DNA from: Actinomycetota bacterium | GTDB lineage: Bacteria > Actinomycetota > CADDZG01 > WHSQ01 | NCBI GenBank assembly: GCA_030446465.1 | Contig: JAUJNI010000001.1 | Span: 895,850-959,849 of the forward strand | Direction of reading: 5' to 3' | DNA: 64,000 bases | Shown: positions 26,325 through 35,251 of the stretch, in pieces | How the letters are laid out: every line of letters begins with the position of its first letter | How positions within the stretch are numbered: position 1 is the stretch's first letter | Position numbers and translations under genes: made by a program | Notes under the pieces: generated by a model | Databases searched by the model: none | The model's input: only the letters and a program-made list of their open reading frames with translations | What the model was told of the DNA's origin: nothing

Positions 26325-26896
26325 ATCCCCTCCTCGAAGTAGAAGAGCGCGTTCAATACGGCAGCCGCCGCAGCGGAGCCACCCTTGGTGCTCTTGTTGG
26401 TGACGCACGGGATCCCGCTGGCACGCAGCGCGGCCTTGGACTCCACGGCGCCGACGAAACCGACAGGGAGCCCAACCACGAACGCAGGGGCCACCGGGGC
26501 ACCGAGCAGCTCGAAGAGCGCCGTCGGCGCGCAGCCGATCGCCCACACGGCGCCGGCGCCCAGCTTCTGCAGCATCGCGCGGGCGCCTTCTGCCGAGCGC
26601 GTGGGGCCCTTGCCGTCACCGGGCTCGTCGAGGGCGCACAGCACGGCACGGCTGGTTATCCCCGCCGCCACCATGTGCGCGTCGACGATCACAGGAGCTC
26701 CGCCGAGCAGCGCGTCGCGTGCCTGCCGCAGAGCGCTCTCGTCGCTTACCACATCCGCCGCGTAGCCGGTGTCCCCCGTCGCATGGATAACCCTTTCGAT
26801 AACGGCGCGTTGGAGCGGGCCCAAGTCCGGAAGGTCGACCAGCCCGCGGATCGTCGAGTAGCTCTCGACCTCGATCGGGTGCACCGAGCGTGTCAC
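26321..26896 (-). CDS. cobH: Precorrin-8X methylmutase
   Basis: A 191-residue CobH/CbiC enzyme that moves the C-11 methyl to C-12 to give (cobalt-)hydrogenobyrinate. RVIHATGDTGYAADVV near residue 38 contains the catalytic His, and VGFVGAVESKAALR and CVTNKSTKGGSAAAAAVLNA are the C-terminal hallmarks. The GTG at 26896 overlaps the preceding gene (GTGA). Confidence 0.95.
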   Translation of the reverse strand: MTRSVHPIEVESYSTIRGLVDLPDLGPLQRAVIERVIHATGDTGYAADVVSDESALRQARDALLGGAPVIVDAHMVAAGITSRAVLCALDEPGDGKGPTRSAEGARAMLQKLGAGAVWAIGCAPTALFELLGAPVAPAFVVGLPVGFVGAVESKAALRASGIPCVTNKSTKGGSAAAAAVLNALFYFEEGM

Positions 26897-28572
26897 CGAT
26901 ATCCCCTCGGGGTGACCATGCGCCCTTGGATGACTCGCGTCATCGAGTTGCCGACGATCAGCGTCGTCGTCATGCCCGCACAACGAGGATCGATGTCGCC
27001 CAGCGTAGTGATGGCAACCTGGCGGCCGGGGCGGTAGGCGTCGGTCACGACACCGACCGGCGTGTTCGGCTTGCGGTGCTCCAGCAGCAGGTCACAAGCT
27101 TCGGCGAGCTGGCGGTCGCGATGGCGGCTGCGCGGGTTGTAGAACGCGACGACGAAGTCACCGATCGCGGCCGCTCGCACCCGCTCGCGAATGACCTCCC
27201 AGGGGGTCAAAAGGTCCGACAGCGAGATCGAGCAGTGATCGTGACCCAACGGAGCACCCAGCAGCGCGGCGGCCGCGAGCGCCGCGGTGATGCCGGGGAC
27301 GACCTCGACATCGACCTTCGGAGAGATACGTTCGAGCGCGGGTGATGCCATCGCGTACACGCCGGCGTCGCCGCCGCTGATCAATGCGACGGCGCATCCC
27401 TCGGCCGCCAGCTCGGCAGCGCGCTCCGCCCGGTGGATCTCGCCTCCGATCTCCGATGCCTCGATCCGCGTCCACGGTCGCAATACGCCCCGCACCTGCT
27501 CGACGTAGCGGCTGAGCCCGATCACGACCTCGCAGCGCGCGAGCGCAGCGCGGGCGGCCGCAGGCAGTAGATCTGGGTCTCCTGGACCGGTGCCGACGAC
27601 ATAGAGGCGACCCCGCGGGGCCATCCGGCCGACCGCAATCGTCACGTTCGCCGACGTTCGCTTCGCCGCGATCAGCTGGGCTCCGCAGGCGACGACGGAC
27701 GCCTCCGCGACACTGGGAGTGCCCACGGCGACGCGCACCTTCTCCGACGGGTTCGGGACCGCGACGTCGGCCAGCTCCTCGGCCGAGTAGAGGGAGAGCG
27801 GCACGCCGAGAGTTCGCCCCGCTTCGATCAAACCTTGCTCGTCGCCCTTGAGGTCGACGGTGGTAAGTCGCTCTATCGCTGCCTTGGCGAGCCTCTCTTC
27901 CGTCAGGATGCGCTCGATCAGCTCGAGGATCTCTGCGGCGGCAGCTCCACGGCTGCAACCGACGCCCACCACGAGCGACGACGGCCGGTAGACGACGCTC
28001 GGGCGTGGGACCTGCACCAGACGGTCGCTGATCACCAGACACGGCGGTGTGGGATCATCTCTCCTTACCACCCCGGGCGGAAGCGCCGGTAACGGCCAGC
28101 GGGCCTCTTCGACCAGAGTCACCGTCTCTCCCGAGACGAACGCAGACCCAACCGCTGCAACGTCGCTTCCTTGCTCGATCACGAAGCCCAGATCGGCTCC
28201 GAGCGAGTCGAGTGGAGGCCTTGCCACCAGGTCGGTCGCCGTGGTGACGACCGGGATCGACCCGAGGATATCGCCCACCCGCCGCGCCAGCTGGTTGGCG
28301 CCGCTATGACCGCCCGCCAGAGTCACCGCGAAGCGGGCGACGTCGTCGACTGCGACCACCGCGGGATCGTCGCGCTTGTCGGCGAGCAGCGGCGCGATCA
28401 GCCTCACAGCCGCGCCCGTCGCCATGAACAGAAGCAACGCGTCGCATCGTGACCATGCCGCTGCCACGGCATCCCGGGGGCGGCCAGGAAACGACACCGC
28501 GTCGTCCCATACTCGCTCGAGCGCGTGAGCCAGCCTCTGCCCGTTGCCGCTCGCCCACACCAACCCGATCAC
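26893..28572 (-). CDS. cobJ: CbiG-CobJ fusion: cobalt-precorrin-5A hydrolase + precorrin-3B C17-methyltransferase
   Basis: A 559-residue fusion. Residues 1-315 are CbiG: FMATGAAVRLIAPLL, AGGHSGANQLARRV and the C-terminal domain VVGVGCSRGAAAAEI followed by TVDLKGDEQGL. Residues 318-559 are the CobJ/CbiH methyltransferase: VVGTGPGDPDLL, ISGGDAGVYAMA, DFVVAFYNPRSRHR and GMTTTLIVGNS. CobJ contracts the ring while methylating C-17, and CbiG opens the resulting lactone, so the fusion joins closely spaced steps. It overlaps cobL by 4 bases. Confidence 0.95.
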   Translation of the reverse strand: MIGLVWASGNGQRLAHALERVWDDAVSFPGRPRDAVAAAWSRCDALLLFMATGAAVRLIAPLLADKRDDPAVVAVDDVARFAVTLAGGHSGANQLARRVGDILGSIPVVTTATDLVARPPLDSLGADLGFVIEQGSDVAAVGSAFVSGETVTLVEEARWPLPALPPGVVRRDDPTPPCLVISDRLVQVPRPSVVYRPSSLVVGVGCSRGAAAAEILELIERILTEERLAKAAIERLTTVDLKGDEQGLIEAGRTLGVPLSLYSAEELADVAVPNPSEKVRVAVGTPSVAEASVVACGAQLIAAKRTSANVTIAVGRMAPRGRLYVVGTGPGDPDLLPAAARAALARCEVVIGLSRYVEQVRGVLRPWTRIEASEIGGEIHRAERAAELAAEGCAVALISGGDAGVYAMASPALERISPKVDVEVVPGITAALAAAALLGAPLGHDHCSISLSDLLTPWEVIRERVRAAAIGDFVVAFYNPRSRHRDRQLAEACDLLLEHRKPNTPVGVVTDAYRPGRQVAITTLGDIDPRCAGMTTTLIVGNSMTRVIQGRMVTPRGYR

Positions 28573-29759
28573 GACCGCACCCCCGCAACGAGGAACACCG
28601 GGTTGACCGGCGCGAGCCGGTGCACGTCGCCGAGGGCCTTGAAGCGTGCTACCTGCACGAGCGACACGTCGACGTCAAGGTCGCCATCTAACAGCGCCCG
28701 ACGGGCCGGTTCGACGCGTTCGACCCCGGCCAGCGCGACGACCACAGTTCGGCGGACCCGCGCGGCGACAACCTCGAGAGCGGCTTCCAGGCTGGACCCA
28801 CCACCGCCGACGAAGACCGCGTCGGGCTCGGGCAGCTTCTCGAGCGCTTCCGGTGCAGACCCATGAACGAGCGTCAAAGCCACGCGATGGCGGGCCGCAT
28901 TCCGAGTGATCAGCGAACAGAGATCGCCTTCCCGCTCGACCGCTATCGTTGCGGCACCGAGGCGAGCGCATTCGATGCCGACCGACCCGCTGCCGGCTCC
29001 TACGTCCCATACCAGGTCACCCACTCCCGGGCCCAGCCGCGCCAGCGCGAGCGCCCGCACCTCAGACTTGGTGATCATCGACTCTCGGTGTTCGAACGCG
29101 TCCTCCGGTAGAGCCCACGACTCCGGTGCCAGGCGCGGCGGCGACGAGCGACTCTTGCCGGTCGCGAGACGGTCTTCGTCTAGAACGACGATCACGTTGG
29201 GGTCCGACCACTGCATCGTTGCGACCTCGTCCAGGGATCCCCGCAGGACGCGCTCGTCCTGCCCGCCCAGGTGTTCACCGACCACGCACGTGCGCCGCAG
29301 GTCCGAGAGTGCAGAGGCGAGATCGGCGGGCGAGAAGGTGGGCGAGGTCAGCACCGCGACCTTAGGGTGCGCCCGGCAGGTATTGATCGCGAAACGTGGA
29401 TCACGCCCGTGCGCGCTGACGACCAGCGCGTCTTCCCACGACAGCCCAGCGCGCGCGAACACCAGCGTCACCGAGGACAAGCTCGGGTGGACGTCGAGGT
29501 TCTGTCTGCCAAAGCGATCACCGAGGGCCCGTACGATCCCGAAGAAACCCGGATCGCCAGAGGCGAGAACCGCGACGTTCCCGCGCTGGGCCTCCACGGC
29601 GTCCAGTGCAGCGTCGAGATCACCATCGAGAACCCGGATCTGGCGCGCCTGCACCCGTGCGAGATGTCGCGACGCTCCCACAACGAGGTCCGCCTGTTCG
29701 ATCCGCGCGCGCGCGGCCTCCGAGAGAGGGGTCGTGCCCATGCCCACCACGCTGATCAC
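28569..29759 (-). CDS. cobL: Precorrin-6Y C5,15-methyltransferase (decarboxylating), CbiE-CbiT fusion
   Basis: A 396-residue protein. Residues 1-200 are the CbiE methyltransferase (ISVVGMGTTPLSEAARARI, VLASGDPGFFGI, ALVVSAHGRDPRFA). Residues 210-396 are CbiT, with a class I SAM fold (ITKSEVRALALARL, WDVGAGSGSVGIECARLGA, AVFVGGGGSSLEAAL). It methylates C-5 and C-15 and decarboxylates the C-12 acetate. The GTG at 29759 overlaps the cbiD stop (GTGA). The frame stays open upstream, but that extension overlaps cbiD and is ignored. Confidence 0.95.
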   Translation of the reverse strand: MISVVGMGTTPLSEAARARIEQADLVVGASRHLARVQARQIRVLDGDLDAALDAVEAQRGNVAVLASGDPGFFGIVRALGDRFGRQNLDVHPSLSSVTLVFARAGLSWEDALVVSAHGRDPRFAINTCRAHPKVAVLTSPTFSPADLASALSDLRRTCVVGEHLGGQDERVLRGSLDEVATMQWSDPNVIVVLDEDRLATGKSRSSPPRLAPESWALPEDAFEHRESMITKSEVRALALARLGPGVGDLVWDVGAGSGSVGIECARLGAATIAVEREGDLCSLITRNAARHRVALTLVHGSAPEALEKLPEPDAVFVGGGGSSLEAALEVVAARVRRTVVVALAGVERVEPARRALLDGDLDVDVSLVQVARFKALGDVHRLAPVNPVFLVAGVRS

Positions 29760-30883
29760 GCCCGCCCTCTCCCCACGGGAGTGAGCGTGTTGAAGTCCAC
29801 CATCACGACCTCGACCTCGAGCTTTCCCTCGACGAAGTCGGCCAGGTTGTCGGCCACGCGTTTGCACACGAGCCCGCAGGGAGACCGCAGTCCGGCGTCC
29901 TTCCACAGCTCGAACGCGTGTCGGGCCGTGTTGGCATCCCGTACCGAGGCCACGAGCCCGGGATCGCCTCCCGCCTCCTGCGTGAGACACGCGAGCAGGT
30001 CGACGTTCACCTTCGAGCGGGTCCAGTGAGTCATCATCACCCCCGCCGCCAGCTTGGAGAGCTTGCCGGCCATCCCCACGAAGACGCACCGCCGCAGCCC
30101 CCTTGTCACCGCGCGCTTCAGCGCGTATCCGGTGAAGTCCCCCACCTCGATGAAACAGACCTCCTCGAGGTCCGGATACAGCGCCATCGCGGCGGTCTCG
30201 GTCCGGCCCCCCGTCGACAGCACGAACGTGTCCATGCCCTGCGCGGCCATGACGTCCACGGCCTGGCCGACGCTCGCTCGCCAGGCGGCGGTCGAGAAGG
30301 GTCGCACGACCCCGGTGGTGCCGAGGATCGAAATGCCGCCGAGGATGCCCAGGCGGCGGTTCGTCGTCTTCCGCGCGATGCGCTCGCCATCGGGGACGCT
30401 GATCACCACGTGCACGCCCAATGAGGAGTCGGGGATCGCGTCTGATACCGCGGCCGCGATCTGTTCACGCGGCACCGGGTTGATCGCGGGACCTCCGACC
30501 TCCAGACCCAGCCCCGGTTTGGTCACCACACCAACGCCCACACCGGCGTCGATCTGCACGCCGGCTTCGGCGCTCCAAGACACGCGCGCCGTCAGATGCG
30601 CGCCGTGCGTTACGTCGGGGTCGTCCCCCGCGTCCTTGACGACCACGGCTTCGGCCCAGGCGTCGCCGAGCTGGCACCGCTCAACCAGGAAGCTCACGAT
30701 GGTGTCGCTACGAGGCAGGGAGATCTCTACCGTCGAAGGGCAGGTACGCGTGACCAGAGCAGTCGCGGCCGCCTTCGCCGCGGCCGCGGCACACGAACCC
30801 GTCGTCCAGCCGGTCCGCAGGGTCTCGGGCGCGCGCCGGGCGGTGCCCGGAAGCTCCGGCTCTGTGAGCTCAAGCTTCGCCAT
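29756..30883 (-). CDS. cbiD: Cobalt-precorrin-5B C1-methyltransferase CbiD
   Basis: A 375-residue CbiD. RTGWTTGSCAAAAAKAAATAL is the N-terminal hallmark, and the C-terminal half has FVLSTGGRTETAAMAL, FIEVGDFTGYALKRA and VGMAGKLSKLAAGVMMTH. It methylates C-1 after CbiG has acted, an anaerobic-pathway enzyme. The ATG at 30881-30883 gives the usual length. It overlaps cobM by 14 bases. Confidence 0.95.
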   Translation of the reverse strand: MAKLELTEPELPGTARRAPETLRTGWTTGSCAAAAAKAAATALVTRTCPSTVEISLPRSDTIVSFLVERCQLGDAWAEAVVVKDAGDDPDVTHGAHLTARVSWSAEAGVQIDAGVGVGVVTKPGLGLEVGGPAINPVPREQIAAAVSDAIPDSSLGVHVVISVPDGERIARKTTNRRLGILGGISILGTTGVVRPFSTAAWRASVGQAVDVMAAQGMDTFVLSTGGRTETAAMALYPDLEEVCFIEVGDFTGYALKRAVTRGLRRCVFVGMAGKLSKLAAGVMMTHWTRSKVNVDLLACLTQEAGGDPGLVASVRDANTARHAFELWKDAGLRSPCGLVCKRVADNLADFVEGKLEVEVVMVDFNTLTPVGRGRA

Positions 30884-31664
30884 GGGCCACCTTCCACGAG
30901 TGCGGTCGTCGGAACTCGTGCCCGAACGCGGGGTCGTAGAGGTTCGAGCGCATGGTCTCCTTCGCCGCAAGCGCGGGACCCACCAAGACCAGAGCGGTCT
31001 TATGGATGCGCGCGGCCCGTACGGTCGCAGCGAGATCTTTGAGCGGGCAGCGCAACACGAGCTCGTCGGGCCAACTGGCGCGATAGGCGACTACGCACGG
31101 CGTGGCCGGCGGATAACCCCCGTCCAGAAGCTCGTCCTGCATCACTCCGGCGCGCGCGCAGGAGAGGAATAGCGCCATGGTCGTACCGTGTGCGGCGAAG
31201 GCGCGCACCGACTCACTCTCCGGCATCGGCGTCCTTCCCGGCAGCCTCGTGAGCACGACCGACTGCGCGAGCTCCGGCACGGTCAGCTCAGATCTGGCCG
31301 CCGCGGCCGCGGCGGCAAGAGACGACACCCCGGGCACGATCTCCCAACCGAGGCCGAGCTCGTCAAGACACGCGATCTGTTCGTGGATGGCACCGTAGAT
31401 CGTGGGATCGCCGGAATGGACGCGCGCCACGACAAGATGCTCGTCACGGGCGCGCCGGTAGATGGCGCTCACGCGCTCGAGAGTCAGCAGCGAAGAGTCG
31501 ACGATCTCAGCTTCCGGCCGCGCGTGCTCTGCGACCACCTCCGGATTCACCAGGCTGCCGGCAAAGACCACGATGTCGGCGGCGGCGATGGCGCGCGCGC
31601 CGCGGAAGGTCAGCAGGTCTGCCGCGCCCGGTCCGGCCCCGACGAACAGGACCCTGCCGATCAC
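30870..31664 (-). CDS. cobM: Precorrin-4 C11-methyltransferase
   Basis: A 264-residue SAM-dependent tetrapyrrole methylase, CobM/CbiF. FVGAGPGAADLLTFRGARAI and VVARVHSGDPTIYGAIHEQ are the two family signatures, and VVFAGSLVNPEVVAEH is specific to the C-11 enzyme. The ATG overlaps the cobI stop by 4 bases. Confidence 0.95.
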   Translation of the reverse strand: MIGRVLFVGAGPGAADLLTFRGARAIAAADIVVFAGSLVNPEVVAEHARPEAEIVDSSLLTLERVSAIYRRARDEHLVVARVHSGDPTIYGAIHEQIACLDELGLGWEIVPGVSSLAAAAAAARSELTVPELAQSVVLTRLPGRTPMPESESVRAFAAHGTTMALFLSCARAGVMQDELLDGGYPPATPCVVAYRASWPDELVLRCPLKDLAATVRAARIHKTALVLVGPALAAKETMRSNLYDPAFGHEFRRPHSWKVAHGEA

Positions 31665-32380
31665 AGCTTCGAGCCCCTTCCGGATCTCGGGGCGGGGACG
31701 ATCACGGTCGACAGGTACGGCCCGCTGCGTCCGTCGAGCTGAGACACCGGCAGTATCTCCTCGTCCTCGAGCCCGAGCCGCGCGCCGTAGACCGCGTCGG
31801 CCATCCGGTCCGAGGCGCGCAGAACGTCGGTCACGTGGGGCAGATCACGGCCGCCCTTGTAGCAAACGATGGTGTCGAACACCTCGAGCGCCTCGCGCAG
31901 GCGGTCCAGACCGGCGGTCAGCGGGAACAGCGCGAGGCGCTCCGTCCCCTCGACCAAGACGGTGCCGCTCTTCGCAGCCAGTTCCTGCATCGCCGTGATC
32001 CCCGGCACGGTCTCAACCGACACCCTCGGCACCAGGGACCTCACCGTTTGCGCAAGATACGCGAACGTCGAGTAGATGTTCGGGTCCCCGATCGTCGCGA
32101 ACGCGGCGCAGCCTCCGGCGGCGACCACCGTCGCCACTTGCGCGCCCGCGCTGTCCCAGCTGCGGGCCCTTGATGATTCGTCGGACATGGCGAACGCCAG
32201 ACGCGTGATCTCCGCCGAGCCCAGGTGCGCTCGCACGATCGCCTCAGCGCGACCGACCTCCCCGGTGTCCGTGACGGGTACGAAGATGGAATCAGCGCGC
32301 CTCAGCAGCTCGAGACCCCTCAGCGTGACCAGATCCGGATCGCCCGGCCCCACTCCGACGCCGACCAAACGTCCCTTCAT
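31661..32380 (-). CDS. cobI: Precorrin-2 C20-methyltransferase
   Basis: A 239-residue CobI/CbiL methylase that adds the C-20 methyl to (cobalt-)precorrin-2. GVGVGPGDPDLVTLRGLELL is the N-terminal signature and FATIGDPNIYSTFAYLAQTV the C-20-specific motif. The ATG at 32378-32380 is chosen because it overlaps the cobB stop as ATGA; an ATG 16 codons upstream lies deep in cobB. Confidence 0.94.
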   Translation of the reverse strand: MKGRLVGVGVGPGDPDLVTLRGLELLRRADSIFVPVTDTGEVGRAEAIVRAHLGSAEITRLAFAMSDESSRARSWDSAGAQVATVVAAGGCAAFATIGDPNIYSTFAYLAQTVRSLVPRVSVETVPGITAMQELAAKSGTVLVEGTERLALFPLTAGLDRLREALEVFDTIVCYKGGRDLPHVTDVLRASDRMADAVYGARLGLEDEEILPVSQLDGRSGPYLSTVIVPAPRSGRGSKL

Positions 32381-33822
32381 CGGCCGGTCGGACGCAGTCG
32401 TGACGCCGTGAGCGAACTGCATGTGCATCCCTTCCTTTGCCTGCGTCTTTGCACTTCACCAGCTTGTTCAGGTGCTTCCAGCTGCTGCCGGGCCGCGGCT
32501 TCAACGATGCCGTCGGCGAGCTCGGGGAACCGCGCCCAGTGCAGGTGCAGGTAGCTCGCATGAACGCGCCCCCGCACGAACCCTTCCTTCCGGTCCTCGA
32601 TCAGCCACGCCGGGTTCTCCGACGAGGGCGGGTCGAGAACCGAGTAGTGGAACTCGTGCCCCTTGACGTCGGTTCCCGCCGCGACCAGGAAGGAGTCACA
32701 TCCGGCTTGCGCGCTCCGGTAGCCGAGTGCCAGCCGGTCGGTCATACGCGCGTCGGCGTCGAGGACGCCGCACATCTTCTTGCCGTCTAGCGCGCGACAC
32801 AGGTAGAGGAGCCCGCCGCACTCGGCGACGATCGGTCCGCCCGACGCGGCAAACGCGCCCACCGCAGCTCGCATCTTCGCGTTGGCATGCAGCTCCTCGG
32901 CGTAGGTTTCGGGGAACCCGCCGCCGATGTAGAGCGCGTTGGGCATCTCCGGGAGCGCCTCGTCGGAAGCGGGATCGAATCGAAGCACCTCCGCTCCCCG
33001 GGCCCGCAGCAGCTCGACGTTCTCCTCGTAGACGAAGGTGAACGCCGGACCTGCGGCAACCGCTATACGCGCGCTCCTTTGTGAGGGGCTGGCGGTCGAC
33101 CGGGAGGGATCCCAAGGAGAGGCGCACAGGGGGGGCGCCGAACGAGCGACGTTGACGATGCGATCGAGGTCGCATGCGGAAGAAACGAGCTCTCCAAGAG
33201 CGCGCACCACACGCCGGGCGTTGTCGGCGTACTCAGACGCGGGAACGAGCCCGAGATGTCGTGACGGCGCAGTGACAGCAGGCTGGCGCCGCACGACGCC
33301 CAGGACGGGCAGGCCGACACGACCGACGGCATCGACGAGCATCTCTTGGTGAAGCTCCGAGCCCACGCGGTTCAGGATCACGCCCGCGATCAACAGCTCA
33401 GGGTCGTGCGTGGCGAAACCGCGCACGAGGGCGCCCACCGAGGTCGACATCGAAGACGCGTCCACCACCAGAACAATCGGCGCTTGAAGCAGCTTCGCGA
33501 CGTGGGCCGTCGACGAGAATCCCTCCGTTCCCTTGGCGCCGTCAAATAACCCCATCGCTCCTTCGATCACCGCCAGGTCCCCGCCGGCGCTGCCATGGAC
33601 GAAAAGCGGCTCGACAAACGCCGGTCCACACAGATAGGGATCGAGGTTTCGTCCCGGACGGCTCGTAGCGAGACGGTGATAAGAGGGGTCGATGAAGTCG
33701 GGGCCCACTTTGAACGGCGCCACTCGCAGGCCACGGGCCGAGATCGCAGCCATGATCCCGGTCGCGACTGTTGTCTTGCCAACCCCCGAGTGCGTTCCGG
33801 CGATCACGAGGCGCGCGGTCAT
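32377..33822 (-). CDS. cobB: Cobyrinate a,c-diamide synthase
   Basis: A 481-residue glutamine amidotransferase, CobB/CbiA. The N-terminal P-loop IAGTHSGVGKTTVATGIMA and the KVGPDFIDPSYH block form the ATP-dependent synthetase part. The C-terminal class I glutaminase has GGFPETYAEEL and IVAECGGLLYLCRAL with the catalytic Cys. It amidates the a and c side chains. The ATG at 33820-33822 overlaps the upstream ApgM-like gene's stop. Confidence 0.95.
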   Translation of the reverse strand: MTARLVIAGTHSGVGKTTVATGIMAAISARGLRVAPFKVGPDFIDPSYHRLATSRPGRNLDPYLCGPAFVEPLFVHGSAGGDLAVIEGAMGLFDGAKGTEGFSSTAHVAKLLQAPIVLVVDASSMSTSVGALVRGFATHDPELLIAGVILNRVGSELHQEMLVDAVGRVGLPVLGVVRRQPAVTAPSRHLGLVPASEYADNARRVVRALGELVSSACDLDRIVNVARSAPPLCASPWDPSRSTASPSQRSARIAVAAGPAFTFVYEENVELLRARGAEVLRFDPASDEALPEMPNALYIGGGFPETYAEELHANAKMRAAVGAFAASGGPIVAECGGLLYLCRALDGKKMCGVLDADARMTDRLALGYRSAQAGCDSFLVAAGTDVKGHEFHYSVLDPPSSENPAWLIEDRKEGFVRGRVHASYLHLHWARFPELADGIVEAAARQQLEAPEQAGEVQRRRQRKGCTCSSLTASRLRPTGR

Positions 33823-34709
33823 CGCGCCACCAACTCCTCGACCTCGCGCTCGACGAGGCGGACGGAACCAGTGGCGCGGACCGCCGAGCCCCAGCGCAGG
33901 CACGGAACGGGCCCGGCAAGATGTGCGCCGGTTTCGGGATCGGTCCCATGGTCGGGGCACACGACGAGCGTTCCGGACCGTTTTCCCACCGCGTCCCGAA
34001 GGGGCCGGAGCACTTCAGCGTCGATCGCCTGCAGCGCCGCTATCTTGGCTGCCCGATCGCGCCGGTGAGACGCCTCGTCGGGCGCAGCGATGTGAACGAC
34101 GACCCGCTCTGCGTCGTCCATTGATCTGACCGCGGCTTCCGACTTGGCCCGGTAATCCGTGTCCACATCGCCGGTGGCGCCGGGCGGCACGACCACCCGA
34201 GCGCCCATGAGCCTGCCGATGCCGGCGGCGGCACCCACCGCGCACACCACGACCGTCGACGAACCGAGAGCACGCGGAAGAGCCGCCCCCTCGGGCCAGA
34301 CGCGCCAGGGCTTGCGCAGCTGTGGAGAGGTAGCAGACAGCGCCAGAAAGCGGTGACCTCGCAGTGGCACCAGCCCCAGACGCTGGGCCTCCCGCCGAAG
34401 CGCCGGGTCGTCGGCCAGCTCCCTCGGTAGATCAACTCGCCACGCGCCGCCGCCGACCGGTGGATCGATAGCCGCCGCAGCCGCCTCGATCAAGCCGCGC
34501 GCCGGCGTCGCGCGCAGGTGTGTCCCGAGCAGCGTCGGAATGCCCACCTCGCTGCCGGGGTCAAGCCCCGGCGGCGTCACGTGCCGGAGCCTGACCTGGC
34601 CGGATCGGCACAGGGAATCGAGCACCGGCGTGGTCGCGTGCTCGAGGCTGGTCGGGCCCTTGCGGGGGTGTTCGGCGGCACCGTCGAGGATGACCATGAC
34701 CTCTACCAT
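33819..34709 (-). CDS. ApgM-like phosphoglycerate mutase/metalloenzyme-superfamily protein; candidate L-threonine kinase
   Basis: A 296-residue protein of the alkaline phosphatase superfamily, close in pattern to archaeal-type cofactor-independent phosphoglycerate mutase. Metal ligands are suggested by VILDGAAEHP at residues 6-15, IAAPDEASHRRD near 210 and VCPDHGTDPETG near 250. It sits inside the cobalamin operon, overlapping cobO and cobB by 7 and 4 bases. Some bacterial relatives are annotated as proposed homoserine kinases. The operon makes aminopropanol phosphate from threonine phosphate but has no PduX-type kinase, so phosphorylation of threonine is a reasonable guess. Phosphatase activity is the main alternative. 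Confidence 0.7.
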   Translation of the reverse strand: MVEVMVILDGAAEHPRKGPTSLEHATTPVLDSLCRSGQVRLRHVTPPGLDPGSEVGIPTLLGTHLRATPARGLIEAAAAAIDPPVGGGAWRVDLPRELADDPALRREAQRLGLVPLRGHRFLALSATSPQLRKPWRVWPEGAALPRALGSSTVVVCAVGAAAGIGRLMGARVVVPPGATGDVDTDYRAKSEAAVRSMDDAERVVVHIAAPDEASHRRDRAAKIAALQAIDAEVLRPLRDAVGKRSGTLVVCPDHGTDPETGAHLAGPVPCLRWGSAVRATGSVRLVEREVEELVAR

Positions 34710-35251
34710 TCGATCCCCCTCTGGCCGCGGATACCGTCGTCAAACGGATGTTTGACCTTCGTCATCTCGGTGACTAGATCCGCGTTCGCCAGCAGCTCGC
34801 CCGGGGCGTCGCGCCCGGTTATCACCACGTGCTGGAAGCCCGGGCGCGACCGAAGCGTCTCGATCACCTCGGAGGTGTCGACCCACCCGAACGTCATCGG
34901 GTAGGTGAACTCGTCGAGGAGAAGGAAGTCGTGGGCGTGGTCGGCGAGGCGGCGCTTCACCTCCGCCCACCCCTCCCGGGCAAGATCCGCCGAGGAGTCG
35001 AGATCGCGCGAGGTCCATGTCCAGCCGTCCCCCATGCTCTCCCACGTGATCCCGCCGAGCGCCTCCGCAGCCCTCTTCTCGCCGATGTCCCACTTGCCGG
35101 ACTTGACGAACTGGTACACCCCGATCCGGTAATCGCGCGCCCATGCGCGCAGCATCATGCCGAAGGCGGCGGTCGATTTGCCCTTTCCCGCGCCGGTGTT
35201 GACGATCAGCAACGCGCGGTCGCGACGGGTGCGCTGGGATGGTGCGTTCAT
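34703..35251 (-). CDS. cobO: Cob(I)alamin/cob(I)yrinate a,c-diamide adenosyltransferase
   Basis: A 182-residue CobA/CobO/BtuR-type enzyme. The P-loop IVNTGAGKGKSTAAFGMMLR is near residue 17, WESMGDGWTWTSRDLD in the middle, and FLLLDEFTYPMTFGWVD near 112. It transfers the adenosyl group of ATP to Co(I) of the corrin. It overlaps the BchI-BchD fusion gene by 4 bases. Confidence 0.95.
   Translation of the reverse strand: MNAPSQRTRRDRALLIVNTGAGKGKSTAAFGMMLRAWARDYRIGVYQFVKSGKWDIGEKRAAEALGGITWESMGDGWTWTSRDLDSSADLAREGWAEVKRRLADHAHDFLLLDEFTYPMTFGWVDTSEVIETLRSRPGFQHVVITGRDAPGELLANADLVTEMTKVKHPFDDGIRGQRGIEW

Noticed and set aside
33819-34709. ApgM-like protein as the alpha-ribazole phosphatase
   Set aside because: A CobC-type histidine phosphatase is already present in the same operon at 43311-43883.
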